Source: Tricholomella constricta (lineage: Eukaryota; Basidiomycota; Agaricomycetes; Agaricales; Lyophyllaceae). From it: a stretch of 64,000 nucleotides of DNA. Positions within the stretch are counted from its first letter, which is position 1. Every line of letters begins with the position of its first letter. A model generated the notes under the pieces. It was not told the origin of the DNA. It made no database searches and saw only the letters and a list, made by a program, of their open reading frames with translations. The stretch is taken from assembly GCA_013368375.1 (NCBI GenBank), contig JAACJP010000024.1, positions 124,001 through 188,000 of the forward strand, written 5' to 3'. Positions 10,852-22,926 of this stretch are shown piece after piece. A program made the position numbers and the translations under genes.

Positions 10852-13256
10852 TCAACGATGAGAGCCAGGTGCGAAGGCCTCTCGGACGCTTCGTCTCAGT
10901 TCCTCGTGATCGCGTGTCGAGCTAGCCACCGATGACCCAGGCTGCATGTGAGAGGCAGCGACACTGGACGGGACCAGGCCCTCGGCATCCCCGTCAACGA
11001 ACTCCAAAATTCTGCGCCCAAGGAGCTGAATTTCGCCCTGTCCATCGCCAGTCTCTGTGTCATGTTCGGAGTGTGTGTGAGAGTGATGAGAGTGGGGTGT
11101 TCCGACAGACGAAGACGGAGTGGATGCACGAGAAGCAGCAAGTGTGCGGATGTTGGGTATCAGGAGGCTTGAGTTCCGGATGTTGCTGATCAGTTGTGGG
11201 TCTATGCGAAGGTGAACATTCGGGTCTTTAAAAATGACGATTATTGTTACCTCCGGACTCCAGGAGCTGGACGATTGTCCACACAGCGATATGTTGGAAG
11301 GTAGCATCAGGGCTACTCAAGAATCGATAAAGATACTTGTGCATGCCGCCATCAGGTTTCTCCCACACGTCATTGAAAGCTGAGTAGTCGTCAGTCGCTG
11401 TCCTACCATCTGGTCATCGCGGTGTGAGCTTTTGTCTAGCAACTATATCCCAAAAAGGCTCACCTTTCGATGACAAATTTCCCAGTGCCGCCGCACTGTT
11501 GCCTTGCACTTCGGAACTGGGCGAATTCGTTAACGGAATTAGAACTTCACAGATACCCATCTCGAGCAATTGGCCCTTCAATTCATCTAAAAAAGGCTAT
11601 CAGTAAGATCATTGCTTCAGTCACATTGAAAATGTACCGCTCAGAGCAAGCACAGCAACGCATGCCGTCATCTCGCTTTGTACGTTCATAGGCACTTCGA
11701 GAACGAGCTCTTTGATCGACTGGACCGCACCAGCCTTGACGATGGCCGTCTTGTTCTTCTCCGAGCTAGCAGCAAGATTACGAAGAGTGGATATGGCATG
11801 ACATTGAACCTCTTCATTATCCTTGAACGACAAGAGATTGATCAAAGGTTGTAGGAACCCAGACTCGATGATGGGCGACTCGTTCTGAGGGTGAATAGAG
11901 ACGTTTCTGACACAGGCCGCAGATGAGAGAATGAGTGGAAGATAGGTAGATTGGAGAAGTCGAAGGAGAGACACCAGGCCATCCGCCTTGACAATCTCCA
12001 GTTGATATTTCTCTAAAGAGGAGAATATCAATGGCTGTCCAGTATTAAAGGTGCACGGAATGCTGACCATCGCTGGCAAGATTCCGCAGCGCCAGCGCGG
12101 CCTGACACTGAACCTTCAAACTGGAACTATCCATTAACATGACGAGGCTGGTAACCAACTTCGGTTCGCTCTGTGCAAGCTTCTTCCGATTGGCGCCTTG
12201 AACAAATGAGACTGAAGTTCTTTTAGAGGCGATAGATGACCCACCATCCACGGCAATATTACTCAGAGCCGTCGTGCAGTAATATTGCACATCTGTATCC
12301 GGCGAGTTCAAAAGGCTCACGAGCACAGGAATCGCGCCAGCATTCACAAGCTGCTGTCGATTCTCGTCTGAAGGAAAGTTTATAGGAGACTCATCGTGCG
12401 TTATATAAAGGCCTACCTGAATGGGTCATGTTGAGTAGTGCACCAGTAGCGTTTCGTTGAACACGCATATCCTTCGATCGGGCCAGCCTAGTGAGAGGAA
12501 CCAAAGCACCGGACTTCGCTATCTTCGTCTTGTTGTCATCTGGAATGCTTATTATTAACCCATGGAATCCGAGGAAGATTGAGTAAGATAAAAGACCATG
12601 GGTGGCAAGATTGGTGACACAGCCAACAGCGTTGCATTGCACCTCAACATTGGGGCTGAGCATCTGGCGAATTAGAGGCTCGAGACCACCCAGTTTCACG
12701 ATGAGAAGCTTGTTGTCAGCTGATAGAGTGAAGGGGAAGCGGTTAGATTTTAAGCGCGATCGCAATGCTCTAAACTTACTGTTGACAGCGAGATTTCCAA
12801 GCGCAGCACTTGCAGCCCGCTGCACCTCCGTGTCATGGCTGCTTAAAAGAAAAAGAATGGGGTCGAGTGTATCGCGACCGACAGGGCGAACTTCTTTTTC
12901 CGTAATTTCTGCGAAAGCTAGTGCCGCACTGCGTTGAAGGTCAACGTTGTCGGAGAATGAGAGTGTTGTTAAAGAGGAAAGTGGGGAACCCGTGAAGAAG
13001 TTGGTGGTTGTTCGGTCTGTTGCGAAGTAATTAAACAAGAGTGATCGTGATTTGGGACAGGAAAGGGAGACTTACTCTCAAGATATTGAAGCAAGTCCGC
13101 CACAGCCTCCCTCTCATTTTCAAGAAGCAATGGCTCGTAAGACTGCGACCTTCGCCCCTGGACTAGATATGTTCGCATGGTTAGGTCTCCGGGGCTGTTT
13201 CTGAAGAGAGGAAGGCCCGTACAGCAGTTTTCGCAGCAGCTGCTGACGTTACCCAT
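10852..13256 (-). CDS. VAC8: Vacuolar armadillo-repeat protein Vac8
   Basis: Ten exons, complement(join(10852..11201,11251..11409,11464..11586,11638..12012,12068..12196,12245..12367,12417..12539,12597..12719,12780..13016,13076..13256)), give about 640 aa. The N-terminus [12 protein letters not shown] is a classic SH4 signal: Gly2 for N-myristoylation and Cys7, 8, 11 and 12 for palmitoylation. These modifications anchor the protein to the vacuole membrane. From about residue 75 there are roughly eleven armadillo repeats with the recurrent A(A/L)ALGNLA and AVGCVTNLA pattern. In yeast, Vac8 tethers vacuoles to actin (via Vac17), forms nucleus-vacuole junctions (via Nvj1) and serves Atg13-dependent autophagy. 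All nine introns are phase 1, and four exons are exactly 123 nt, in step with the repeat unit. The C-terminal tail is Ser/His-rich. The family assignment is secure. Confidence 0.95.
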
Positions 13257-14730
13257 GGTTCTAAATGGATGTTCAGTGGAGAAGGCGGCTGTGGTTGGGC
13301 GAACGAGGGCAGCAGGACAAGGCCAGAGGTGAGCAGCAACGACAAAATTAAACTCGAGGATCTGTTCAAGGCTCAGCTACCGTGGGAACCCAGCGACACC
13401 TTTTTGTCACGTGCATTGAAATGGCTAGGATCGAAGGTGAAGTGCTGGCCACCACTGGCACCAGTGCGGCAGCGGTGGCGAAGGCCCTCGTCGTTTTAAT
13501 CGTCAGAAACGTCGAGGAGCGGTTAATTTCACGTAACATTCTCAATGGGAACTTCGCCAATGCACCGCCCGTCGTGGCTATGTAACTCGATGATACTAGC
13601 GATTGATGAAGATCATCTTAGCAAGTAGAAGGTAGCAGGAGCGCAGCCTCCGCAGCGCTACGCACATTACTGCGGTAAATATGCTATGAGCTACCCTCCG
13701 TACTGTTAGGAAACCCTTGTTCAGTTAAATAGCATGCATACACGACCGTTGATGTCCCAGCCACGCAACAGATGCCATGGAGGGGGGACACCTGTGCCAA
13801 GATGTTGTCACGATCCCTGCGCGCAACCTGCACACCGCGACAGTAATATTTATCCATGTGGGCCCATGATTTCAATTACTTTGCATTGATCTTACTTGCT
13901 CTGAACTCATTCCCAGGGCTTGGGACAATCCAACTTGACATGGAGAATGGTGATTACAGTCATTTACGGGTCCTCGATACGCTCAAATGAAGACGGGCCT
14001 CGGAAAAATGTATTTAAGTAGTCAAGCCCAATCTAACTATGTGGGACCCTCCATTAGTATATAAAGATGTATAATAGACACTAAAATTGACTATCCATTG
14101 AGCGAAGAGGAAGGATGAAGGAAATCTTTTCGAAAGTTGCTTATCATTGAGAATTCTGTCCTCGATACACCTGTCACATCAGACTCACGTTGACGCTGAT
14201 GCTCTGCCCTGTTTGGAAGGTGTGACGTGACAGATACAGCACCGCTCAGGCCTTACACCTCCTCAAAACCTTGAATCTCCACATCGTACCCTCCGACTGT
14301 GCTTCTGTTATCACCAATAGGTAGCCTTGACTATATAGAGAAGGGTCCCTGCTCGAAACAATGGATAATAGTCCATATTCTTTCAAATGACAAAGTTTAA
14401 TATTTCACAAATGTCCTTATCTCGACTGATTGTACTTCCCACCTCAATTCCCTCAATTGCCAACCCCCAAAAGTGGGGAGGACATGGAGACAAAGTACAT
14501 ACATTAGCAAGAAAAAACTCCGGGACAATCAGAGCAGTGGATGTGGAGCTATTTGGTTTTGTATCGAGGACCCATGGTGTGTCGAGGACCCGTAAATGAC
14601 TGTAGTGAGGCTCTTGCGCCCAAGCTACCACACGTTCAATGGGTTCTACCACAGGCGTGAGCTGCTAGCTGATTTATAAATGGAAAGCAAGTCTAATTTT
14701 TAAGGTTGCTCGCTTGTTTTTCTACTGTAG
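13257..14730. other. Long gene-poor stretch upstream of the thioesterase fragment
   Basis: The first about 300 bases should be the VAC8 promoter. No exon encoding the N-terminal HGLGD block expected for the thioesterase gene was found on the plus strand here. The right half is occupied by the inverted-repeat segment at 13955-14604. Confidence 0.6.
13955..14604. repeat. Foldback segment with 23-bp inverted repeats
   Basis: Bases 13955-13977 and 14582-14604 are perfect inverted copies of one 23-bp sequence. A nested 13-bp piece (13968-13980) has a second inverted partner at 14561-14573, and its 11-bp core GTCCTCGATAC occurs again directly at 14158-14168. The 9-mer GGGACAATC also occurs directly at 13922 and 14522. 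The 650-bp interior is AT-rich with no transposase. A minus-strand frame at 14383-14652 is unidentified. The structure resembles a MITE or foldback element, but I could not define target-site duplications. Confidence 0.5.
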
Positions 14731-15299
14731 ACCCAAGCGGCATGTGTCCTTGAATCATGGACATCGCAGACCTAGCTGGTTTGACGTCGCTAGACTTCCT
14801 CCAGATCAAAGTGAATTCGACGAACACGCCATCTCCGAATCCATTGGCATTATCGAGGATTTGATTCTATCTCAGGTTCATGCTGGAATAGACTCCCGAC
14901 GTATCGTGCTTCTTGGCTTCAGTCAAGGTGCAGCGTTGAGTATGATGGTCGCTTTCTCAACGTTACATTATCTTGGAGGTGTTGTGAGCTTATCAGGATG
15001 GATCCCTCCTCGAGCGAGATACGTTCGTAAATTTCATACACCTGAAATCTCCCATTGACTTATAGTGGCTTTCACAGATGATGCATCCTACATCTAGCCT
15101 ACCTGTTTTATGGTGCCATGGAACAGCTGATCAGGAAATCCCAATCTCATACGGTCAAGATGCAGTAGCGTTTTTACGCAATAGTATTGGACTCTCGCAA
15201 TCCAAACTGCAGATCTGCTTGTATGATGACCTTGGACACGCGATCAACGACATCGAGCTCGACGATATCGCATCCTGGTTGCAACACATCCTCCACTAG
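14731..15299 (+). pseudogene. Acyl-protein thioesterase (APT1-type), 5'-truncated
   Basis: Two exons remain: 14731..15022, starting right after a good acceptor (TCTACTGTAG), and 15066..15299. They encode about 175 aa of an alpha/beta-hydrolase of the acyl-protein thioesterase/carboxylesterase family, which removes palmitate from cytosolic proteins. Ser is present in GFSQGA, Asp in HGTADQEIP and His in DDLGHAIND, so the catalytic triad survives. The region starts at the PKRHVSLN block. An upstream exon should end in the first two bases of the preceding codon (family LPHAP) and carry the start codon, the first beta strands and HGLGD; it is absent. In its place is the inverted-repeat segment ending at 14604. 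Either the gene is dead or a distant or unrecognised first exon exists. An in-frame start within the remnant would give an enzyme lacking the N-terminal fold. Confidence 0.75.
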
Positions 15300-15567
15300 C
15301 TTAACCTTTTTTCCTCGTATTATATAGAAAGCCGCCCAGGCAGCATGTGTATGTTAAGCCGAACAAATTTGTGGCCACTGTATGCCAGTCCATCTCCCAC
15401 AACGACGCGCGTGTCGCGTCGCGTCATCTAGTCACGTGTGACTTGAAGGCCCATTGACAATGACATTGACAAGTTGTTCAAACTTCAACTTGGTTTATGG
15501 TGCTGCGGCTTGCCCACACCTGCCTTCTTTCACGTTGCCCTTATCCATCACGGCTCACAGTCAGTGT

Positions 15568-17732
15568 ATGCGAATACTAAGAGCATCCTCTAGCTACACT
15601 CTTGAAAAGCTCCAGAGAAGAGCATACTCTTCCATGTCCCTTCGAAATGGCACTCTTGGTCGCATACCAATCCAAACGGAGATGAAAATTGAATTGACAG
15701 ACGCGGAGAACAAAATTTGCGAGCTCCTGGACGACTGCACAAAATCTTTGAAGGAGAAGCAGGGCATCGTTACGTCTTGCAGGATTGCTGGTGGATGGGT
15801 CCGAGACAAGGTTAATGAAATACGCCTGTCGATTTTGTCACTCTCTCTTATCAACTTTCATCAATGGATTGTCTTTTCCTATAGCTGCTTGGCTCTGCCA
15901 GCAATGATATAGATATTGCGCTGAGCGACATGATGGGACTCGAATTTGCCGAGCACCTCGCTAAATTTGCTCACAGCAAAGGCATCGAAACTGGAACCAT
16001 AACCAAGATCGCGCAGAATCCGGATCAGTCGAAACACCTGGAGACAGCGACGTTCCGATTTCTGGGACTCGACATAGATCTTGTCAACCTCCGAAGCGAG
16101 GAGTATGCGGAAACCAGTCGGATCCCGACCGGAGTGGTATGTAATCCGCAACTTTACCATCGGCTTGTTTTGAGATGCTCAAAAAAGGCGTTTGGCACCC
16201 CACTCCAAGATGCGTTGCGACGAGATGTCACTATCAATGCCTTGTTCTACAATATACATAGCCGTGAGGTTGAAGATCATACAGGAAAGGTGCGCAACTT
16301 GTGTGGATGTGAATGTTTCCCTGTTTGAGAAATGTACAGGGACTGGACGACTTGCGGGAAGGAATCATACGTACTCCATTACCGCCGAGAGAAACTTTCT
16401 TGGACGATCCCTTACGAGTCCTCCGTTGTGTCAGGTTTGCCAGCAGATTTGGATTCAACATCGTTCCCGAGGTAGTAGAAGCTGCGAAGGACCCGGTCAT
16501 CCAGGTGAACAAGGTGTGAGCATCTGTCATGTCTCCTGACTCACAGTAGAACCTCGTAGACCGCCCTGGTTTCAAAAGTAGCTCGTGAACGCGCAGGAGA
16601 GGAGCTTTCTAAAATGATGAAGGGTTTGGGTCTAATACTATCACTTTTTCCCAGCTCTAACACGTTCATACAGGACGCGATCCATTTGGCGCAATACACC
16701 TTATCCGCGATCTTTCGCTGTACGACCAAATATTTTCGGTCATCCCTCCAGAAATCTCGGATACTTTCTCCTCTCCATGTGGCCGAAGAGATACTGCATT
16801 CGTCGCTGCCTCGATTGTCCAAGACTTACTTCACCCTCTTGATTCCTCCCATATACCTCGGCTTCACCCGACTTGTCTTTCGGTCGTCGAAACAGACTCC
16901 TCGTGCAGAGCACGACTGTACCTTGCAGCGATCTTGACTCCATACAAAGGAATCACCTATCAAGACAGGAAAAAAAAGCCCATTTCAGTTATTGAATACA
17001 TCATTCGCGACACGCTAAAACTAGGGACCCAACATCACTTCCTTGATGGCATTCCCGCGCTTTTCTCTGCAGCTAGGCTACTAGAGAATCCCGTCTTGAC
17101 TGCTGAAAGGTTTTCTAAGTCGTCCCAGCGAGTAGCACTAGGTAATTCCTCTGGAGGTTGATGGAGCGCTTGTTGAATCCTTTTTCATACTAGGACTCCT
17201 TCTGCGGGAGAAGACAGTGCACAATGTTAATACCGGATCTCACTGGACCACATCGCTGCTCTTCTCTCTGGTACAAGAACTAGTGGACTCAAACCATTCA
17301 ATGGATGAAGAACTGGATGGTAAACTCTATTACCCTCCATGCTTGATTTTCTTACATCAGTGAACCTAGTCGATCGAGCTACAAAACTCGTCGATACATA
17401 TAACGCTTTCATTGTGAAAGTCGAAGAACTAGATCTACCTAGCACCATCGACGCAAAGCCATTATTAAATGTGAGCGATGAGTAGGTGCCATGTATCGTT
17501 ACGATTTGACACCATATACCAGGGCCGGGAAGTAATCAAGGCACTAGGTGCCACTAGACCAGGAGTATGGACGGGAGAAGTCATGGCTAGGATCCTGGAG
17601 TGGCGTCTCGATAACCCAGACGCGACGAAGGATGAATGTGTGGCGTGGTTGAAAGAAGAGCAACGACAGGGCAGAGTGGAGACTGACAAAGGAAGTTCAG
17701 AGCCTGCGAGCAAGAGGGCACGGACGAAGTGA
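15568..17732 (+). CDS. CCA1: tRNA nucleotidyltransferase (CCA-adding enzyme)
   Basis: Exons join(15568..15810,15885..16136,16188..16289,16340..16504,16560..16623,16674..17141,17194..17319,17361..17470,17523..17732) give about 579 aa from ATG 15568. The enzyme adds or repairs the 3' CCA of tRNAs in cytosol, nucleus and mitochondria. Class II nucleotidyltransferase marks are present: RIAGGWVRDK then LLGSASNDIDIAL (the GS and DxD motifs), RRDVTINALFYN, LDDPLRVLRCVRFASRFGF (template-reading region) and a RERAGEEL helix. The Arg-rich leader MRILRASSSYTLEKLQ ending RRAYSS looks like a mitochondrial presequence. A second ATG at 15634 (MSLRNG) would give the cytosolic form, as known for yeast CCA1. 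An additional in-frame ATG lies upstream at 15460. The second intron is 51 nt with no stop, so retention would keep frame. The C-terminus is a basic KRARTK tail. Confidence 0.94.
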
Positions 17733-17844
17733 CAGAAATGTATGTATAAACCAGAGAATGCCGGAGTTGGTTCGTCGCGAAGTACATGGGATGTACTCTA
17801 ATGTGTCGTAAGTGGGTGGCGAAGACCGACCTTCGGGTCGAGAT

Positions 17845-19198
17845 CTAAAAGTCAAAGTGGAAGTATTGGCTCATTTCAGAGTCATAATTGCCCGAAGATG
17901 AGAGATCGACCGTTGTCGTGAAAGCAGAAGAAGTTCCCCGGTAAGCTCCCAGGAGCTGATCAGGCGTTGGTGTAAAATGGGAAGTAAAGAGGCTCTCGTT
18001 ACTGTGACCAAAAGGATTCGTGAAATCAACGGCGAAGTCGAGATCGAGGGCATTATCTGAGAAGGACTGGATATCGCCAATTGGGTTGGCTTCATCCAAG
18101 TTATACCACAGACAAGTGTCAGGGGCAAGGCTGCCGGCGGGTTGCTTGACGCCGAATTGGGAGTCCACGACATCGTAGCCAGGAGGCCTTAGATGAGAGT
18201 AGACTTCTAAATTTAAATCCTGACAAAGCAAAGAGTGAGAAGAGGAGCGACGGAAATAAATCAAATATTCGCCCACCTCGTCCTCCTTCTTCACGACAGG
18301 TGGGTTGCGCTCAAAGCCTTCCTCTATCGGAAGGGTATCTTCGGAAGACTCAATGGCGATGTCGAAGAGCTCGGACACTGGCGATTCCTGCTTCTCGACC
18401 TTGACCTCCTTTGATGTAGGTGAGATAGCATGACGAGCGGCCACTATTCGGGAGCGACGACGGTGTGGACGCGACGGGCCAGGTGAGGGTATGTGAATGG
18501 CCACCGCACGGTCTGGTTTCTTTTCGGTGGCCTTCATCGCTTCCCTGAGATCGGCATGAGACAGACCTTCCATCACAAAGGACGCTAGTTTCCTGCATCT
18601 CTCCTCCTCTTCCTCGGCACCCTTTCTTGTCGCCTTGCGCTTCACGGCCCTGTCTCGCCGATTGGAAGGTACATATCTGTATCCTGGGAATTCAAGAGTA
18701 TGCAATTCCTTCCGTTGAGCGGCGAGTTTCTTGTACCGAGCCCGTTCTACATCTCCCAGGTTGTTCCAGCAGTGGCCTGCGATGCGGCTGATGTCACGAT
18801 GATCTCGTTCGATAGGAAATTCCTTCTGCTTCTCTTTCGCCCAAAAATCGGAGCGGAAAAGCATAAAAGCGTTGGGAGGGCGAGGAGGATTACCCTTCGG
18901 CCTACGACGAGAGTGAGAAACTCGAGGTTGTTCAGATAATGAGTAAGGGGAAGAAAGTTCTGGGAGGTGGGATTGTGCGAGTTCCGTCGATGTGGGGGAC
19001 TGTGAGGGGCCTACAATGACAGGGAGTTCAGTGGAGCGCTGGTATTGAGTGGTTTCCTGGGAGCCCTCTGAGACGCGATGGTGTCAGCTATAGAGTGGCT
19101 TTACTTTGGGACCTACCATAATAGTTCTTTGGCTCCTGTTTCGAAAGCCTACGCGACCTACGGATCGATGGAATAGTATCGTCGCCGTATAGATGCAT
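17845..19198 (-). CDS. HMG-box transcription factor
   Basis: Three exons, complement(join(17845..18219,18277..19067,19117..19198)), give about 415 aa. The HMG box (about residues 88-160) begins RPPNAFMLFRSDFW and continues AGHCWNNLGD, ERARYKKLAA, LEFPGYRYVP. The box has the sequence-specific MATA/SOX-like form (RPxNAFxLFR, Y near the end) rather than the structural HMGB form. Basic runs flank it (RRRPKG before, RRDRAVKRKATRKG after) and probably act as nuclear localisation signals. The tail is acidic with Ser/Pro. Basidiomycete relatives control mating and fruiting (Prf1, Pcc1/Exp1-type), but which subgroup this belongs to cannot be decided here. The first exon, MHLYGDDTIPSIRRSRRL, was located by frame: its phase-1 donor joins correctly to an open frame leading into the box. 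Confidence 0.85.
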
Positions 19199-20113
19199 GA
19201 TCTGGATGGATGGCTGAGGAATATCAGGTCAGGCAGAAACAGTCCATCCTTTCGTCTTCCATCCCTCGAATCCTCCCTTTTGAACATGCGAGACGCAAAT
19301 TCCCGGTCTGTCAATACCCACTGGCCCTCTCTTAATAGAACGTCGTGTAAGCCTCGAGGCGTCCTTATCTTCCGAGTCACACTACCTTGCCCAAAAATGG
19401 AACGGCGATCGTTGATCGGTAGCCCCAAGATTTGGTTCCGTTGTTCCACCGCAAAATTCAGCGGTGGAAATATTAGCGTTTCAGCTGAATCCATGACTGT
19501 TTGCAGCGTAACTCGCCCAAAGTAAGCCATTTCGTAGAGACACTGCCGGAGTCATCGTGAGCAATCAAAGCATATATGGTGACTCTATATGGTGTTGCCC
19601 GATCAGAATACCAAGGGTCTTGAACAGTGTCGGACAGCCGTTCCTAAGTTTGACCAACCGACGTCGAAAATCTAGTGACCATTGCCTTTGAACTTTATTC
19701 CTAACCGTCGATCTCACAAACAATCTTTCGAATGTCAAGATCGAGATGTGACTTGAAGTAAAGCCGTGTCAGTATCGTGTGATCTTGAAGAAAAATACGA
19801 AAAACACGCAAATACGTCCGCACATCCGCCTCGTGTTGTGCTTGCACACGTTGAGGCCGGGCTGAGTACATGCAATTGCATAAGAGGTACTAGTAAAGAA
19901 TATGCCAATTCAATTCCCCGTCGAACAACAACGCACTAGGAGGGAGGACCTACCAACTAAGCAAGGCTTGAAACCTCCAGTGCAGCAATAACTCAAAAGG
20001 ACTGTAACAAAGGATCACTGATTCCCCACGGTCTGACTTCCGATAGAAAAGACGTGAATTACAGGTATGCACCAGTAAATTGAACGAGGAGGTATCGGCG
20101 TAAGGCATCAACT
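19199..20113. other. Intergenic region between HMG gene and ROK1
   Basis: Contains the HMG-factor promoter and the ROK1 3' side (both genes on the minus strand). A minus-strand frame overlaps at 19084-19530, but its N-terminal part has no recognised motif. No repeat found. Confidence 0.5.
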
Positions 20114-22286
20114 CTAATTGTGATGGTCTTTGTTGGAGTCATTTTCCCCACACGTAGCTTTTTCAGCCTTTGCTTTTCTTCGCTTGGAGCCCGCGATCAT
20201 GTCCCTTTGCAACGATGTAAACAGGAGGACATTCATATGCAATACTAAACGCACCTTTTCTTAATTGTATCACCACGGCCAATCTTCCGAGCCGGATTGA
20301 CAAATTCTGAGCGCTTGACCTTGCCCATCGACCTCCTCTTCATCTTTGAAGGTTTCGGCAACTTCAGTATCCACTCTGGCACCGTCGAACCTGACTGCAG
20401 TAGCACATTGGCTATTCTGGGGTTGGAAGTTCAGCAGTGGCAGGGTCTGGACAAGGAACCACTCACGCCTTGAGGTAAGGACCATCTTCATCTGTGAAGA
20501 AGGTGACGGCTTTCCCTTCGCGGCCTGCACGACCTGTGCGTCCTGTAATTTGAAAAAGAAAAGAATGGGCACGGGATTGCAGACAGGCAGATACAGGTGG
20601 CTCACCTATCCGATGGACGTAACTTTGGACACTCGTTGGAAAATCGTAATTAATGACTTCCCGTACGCCCTTGAAATCCATGCCTCGCGCCATGACCTCG
20701 GTGCTGACCATCACCCAGCTTTCACCTCTACGCATGCGGCTAACTGCATCCTCCCGTTCCTTCTTACTCAGGCCAGCATGCAGACAGTCTACATTGGGAA
20801 TGCCGTTGAGGACAAGTTCTTCTGCTAGCGAGGTAGCACGCGGTTGAGACGAGGTGAAGATGAGAACAGGAGGGTTGTAGGGCTGAGCTAGATACGTAAG
20901 CAGGCTTGGTAGTTTGGACGGGTCATCGGCAACATAGGTAAGCGACTGTGAAATGAGAGGAAGAGGTGTGTCTCTAGAAGAGATTCGATGAATGAAAACT
21001 CCGAAAAGGCATTGAAGAACACGAATAACGTACTTGAGACCGACGACGACTCGAATAGGGTCTTGAAGCATCTCCATGGCAATTTTTTCCGCACCAGCAG
21101 GGAGAGTAGCACTAAAGACAGCCTTTTGGACACTTGGATGTGTGCACGACGCCAAGATCTCTTCGATCTGAGGGAAAAACTCGGAGTCCAACATGCGATC
21201 CGCTTCGTCTAATATCAGATGGCGAACACTGTTTTGATATCAGCAGTTTAATTGCATGTAAAATGGAGTTATATGGGACTATTCACTTATTGAGATCAAG
21301 CTTTCCGGCTTGAAGAGATGCGACTAATCGAAGGGGTGTGCTGATGATGACATCTGTTATAGTTGCATCGATACCGTCTGAGAGAATCGCAAAGCTGAAT
21401 TGTACGAACCAACTTTGTCTCGGACACTTTTATCTGCCAGTGTACTGGCGGTTGCTTTGCTGAACAGCACTATTCGCCATTTCCTCCCTTGGGCCAGTTT
21501 GAGACACTCATTGTGAATTTGATGAGCTAGCTCCCGCGTTGGCGCGATGATTATGGCTCTCACACCGGACCCTAAATCGCCTTTTGCACTGGCGATTGGG
21601 GACCCCAGTGCAGCTAAAACAGGTATAAGATAAGAAAGAGTTTTTCCTGTGCCGGTTGGCGAGATAGCTGCAAGGTCGCGGGACTGATGCGATGTCAGAT
21701 ATAATAATCTGCAGAACCTGAAGAAAACGTACCTCTAACAATATCGGTATCCCATAGGACTGGATCCCAGTGGGCTGTGTGTATCCATTTTCCGAAAGAT
21801 TTGAGATGATATGAGATGGAATTTGGTATCGATCCTTTAGTGCCAGGAACGAAATGATGTGTTCGGGAACGTTTGACCCCTTGGCTGTGACGCGATGTTT
21901 TGGAACAGGAAAGGTCTGCTCGCTGCCTTCATCCTCGTCCTTCTCAACCTCGTCCTCCATATCTTCCACGTCACCTTCATCCAAGGCTTTTCTCCTCTTT
22001 CCTTTTGGTTCCTCCCCACTTCCAGAAGCGTCACCTATAGCTTTGCGTTTGGCCGAACCACCTTGAGCGTACTTGAAGAAATCTAGCTCTGAAGGGAGCC
22101 CTTCAGACGCGTTCGAAGTAGCTTTACTCTGGTGAGTCGAGCCTTTCGTTTTCTACACATTGCACGATCAGGGAAGGCGAATAGAGTGTAAGGACATGAC
22201 CTTACAGTGAACAGCGAAAAGTCCTCCTTGAACCTGTTTTTGTCGAATCGAGCACCGCCTCTGGACAGAAGTTGGAAAGCTTCCAT
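20114..22286 (-). CDS. ROK1: DEAD-box RNA helicase Rok1 (DDX52)
   Basis: Nine exons, complement(join(20114..20204,20255..20416,20467..20542,20606..20973,21034..21228,21287..21353,21410..21683,21733..22152,22206..22286)), give about 577 aa. Rok1 is an ATP-dependent helicase of the small-subunit processome and is needed for 18S rRNA maturation in the nucleolus. Motifs in order: the N-terminal signature MEAFQLLSRGG; an acidic Lys-rich linker; Q motif GYTQPTGIQ; Walker A SPTGTGKT; APTREL; DEAD in LILDEADRML; SAT in FSATLP; ARGMDF; and HRIGRTGRAGR. The C-terminal KLPKPSKMKRR and KKRDMIAGSKRRK are the basic tail of this subfamily and separate it from other DEAD proteins. For the last introns, acceptors were chosen so the Rok1 tail stays in frame. 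Confidence 0.93.
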
Positions 22287-22926
22287 GTATATGCCGAGGA
22301 TGGGTGGTCGAGATACAAAATCCAAGGGTGAAATGAATAACCGAATTGCAGTTGCACGAATATTGTTATGAAAGTGCTTACGGCCGCGACAACCTGTAGT
22401 ATGAAAAGATGGGATGAGGTAAGCCGAGATTAGATTAGATTCAACGGAAGCAGTCTCTTTGTTCTCCAAGTTATTCTACCTCGGCCCCAGGACAGGCTTT
22501 TTACCTGAAAAAATCATGTCTTCAGCCTTTTTCTCCCATCATGCACCCAAAAACAAGTAGAGGCCGTTTTTCTGTACTTCTTGCGGTTCGGACAGCGTTC
22601 TCTCAGAGCTATTGTGCCATCTCACGGCCGGACCGCTATAGCTTCTCAAATATATCCTGACAATCTACTCCTCCAAAAGCATCGGACCGCCCTGCGTCAT
22701 TGGACTAAAATTTCACTTTCCTCGTTGATGACACAGTCCTGTTACCTCCCCCGTGATCCTTGCCCGTGGTCAGAACATAGTGGTTGTGACATGGCAAGGG
22801 AAACCCTCTCCCCGGATTTTGTCCGTTACTTCTCAGTCCACATGCTACATCCTGGGTTCTTCCTTCCAACCGGTTAAATAGTCGATATCCTGCGTCCGTT
22901 GGGTCTGAATCTGCCGTTTTACCGCG
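22287..22926. other. Divergent promoter region, ROK1 / GH43
   Basis: Between two divergently transcribed genes. It contains no recognisable exon or RNA gene. The last 60 bases before ATG 22927 are the likely GH43 5' UTR. Confidence 0.55.

Noticed and set aside
11226..11250. 25-nt intron in VAC8
   Set aside because: Too short, and the next acceptor at 11202-11203 joins ESG to DPQLISNIR as expected for Vac8.
19084..19530. 148-codon minus-strand frame upstream of the HMG gene
   Set aside because: Only its 3' part overlaps the HMG first exon, and in a different frame; the rest has no recognisable motif.
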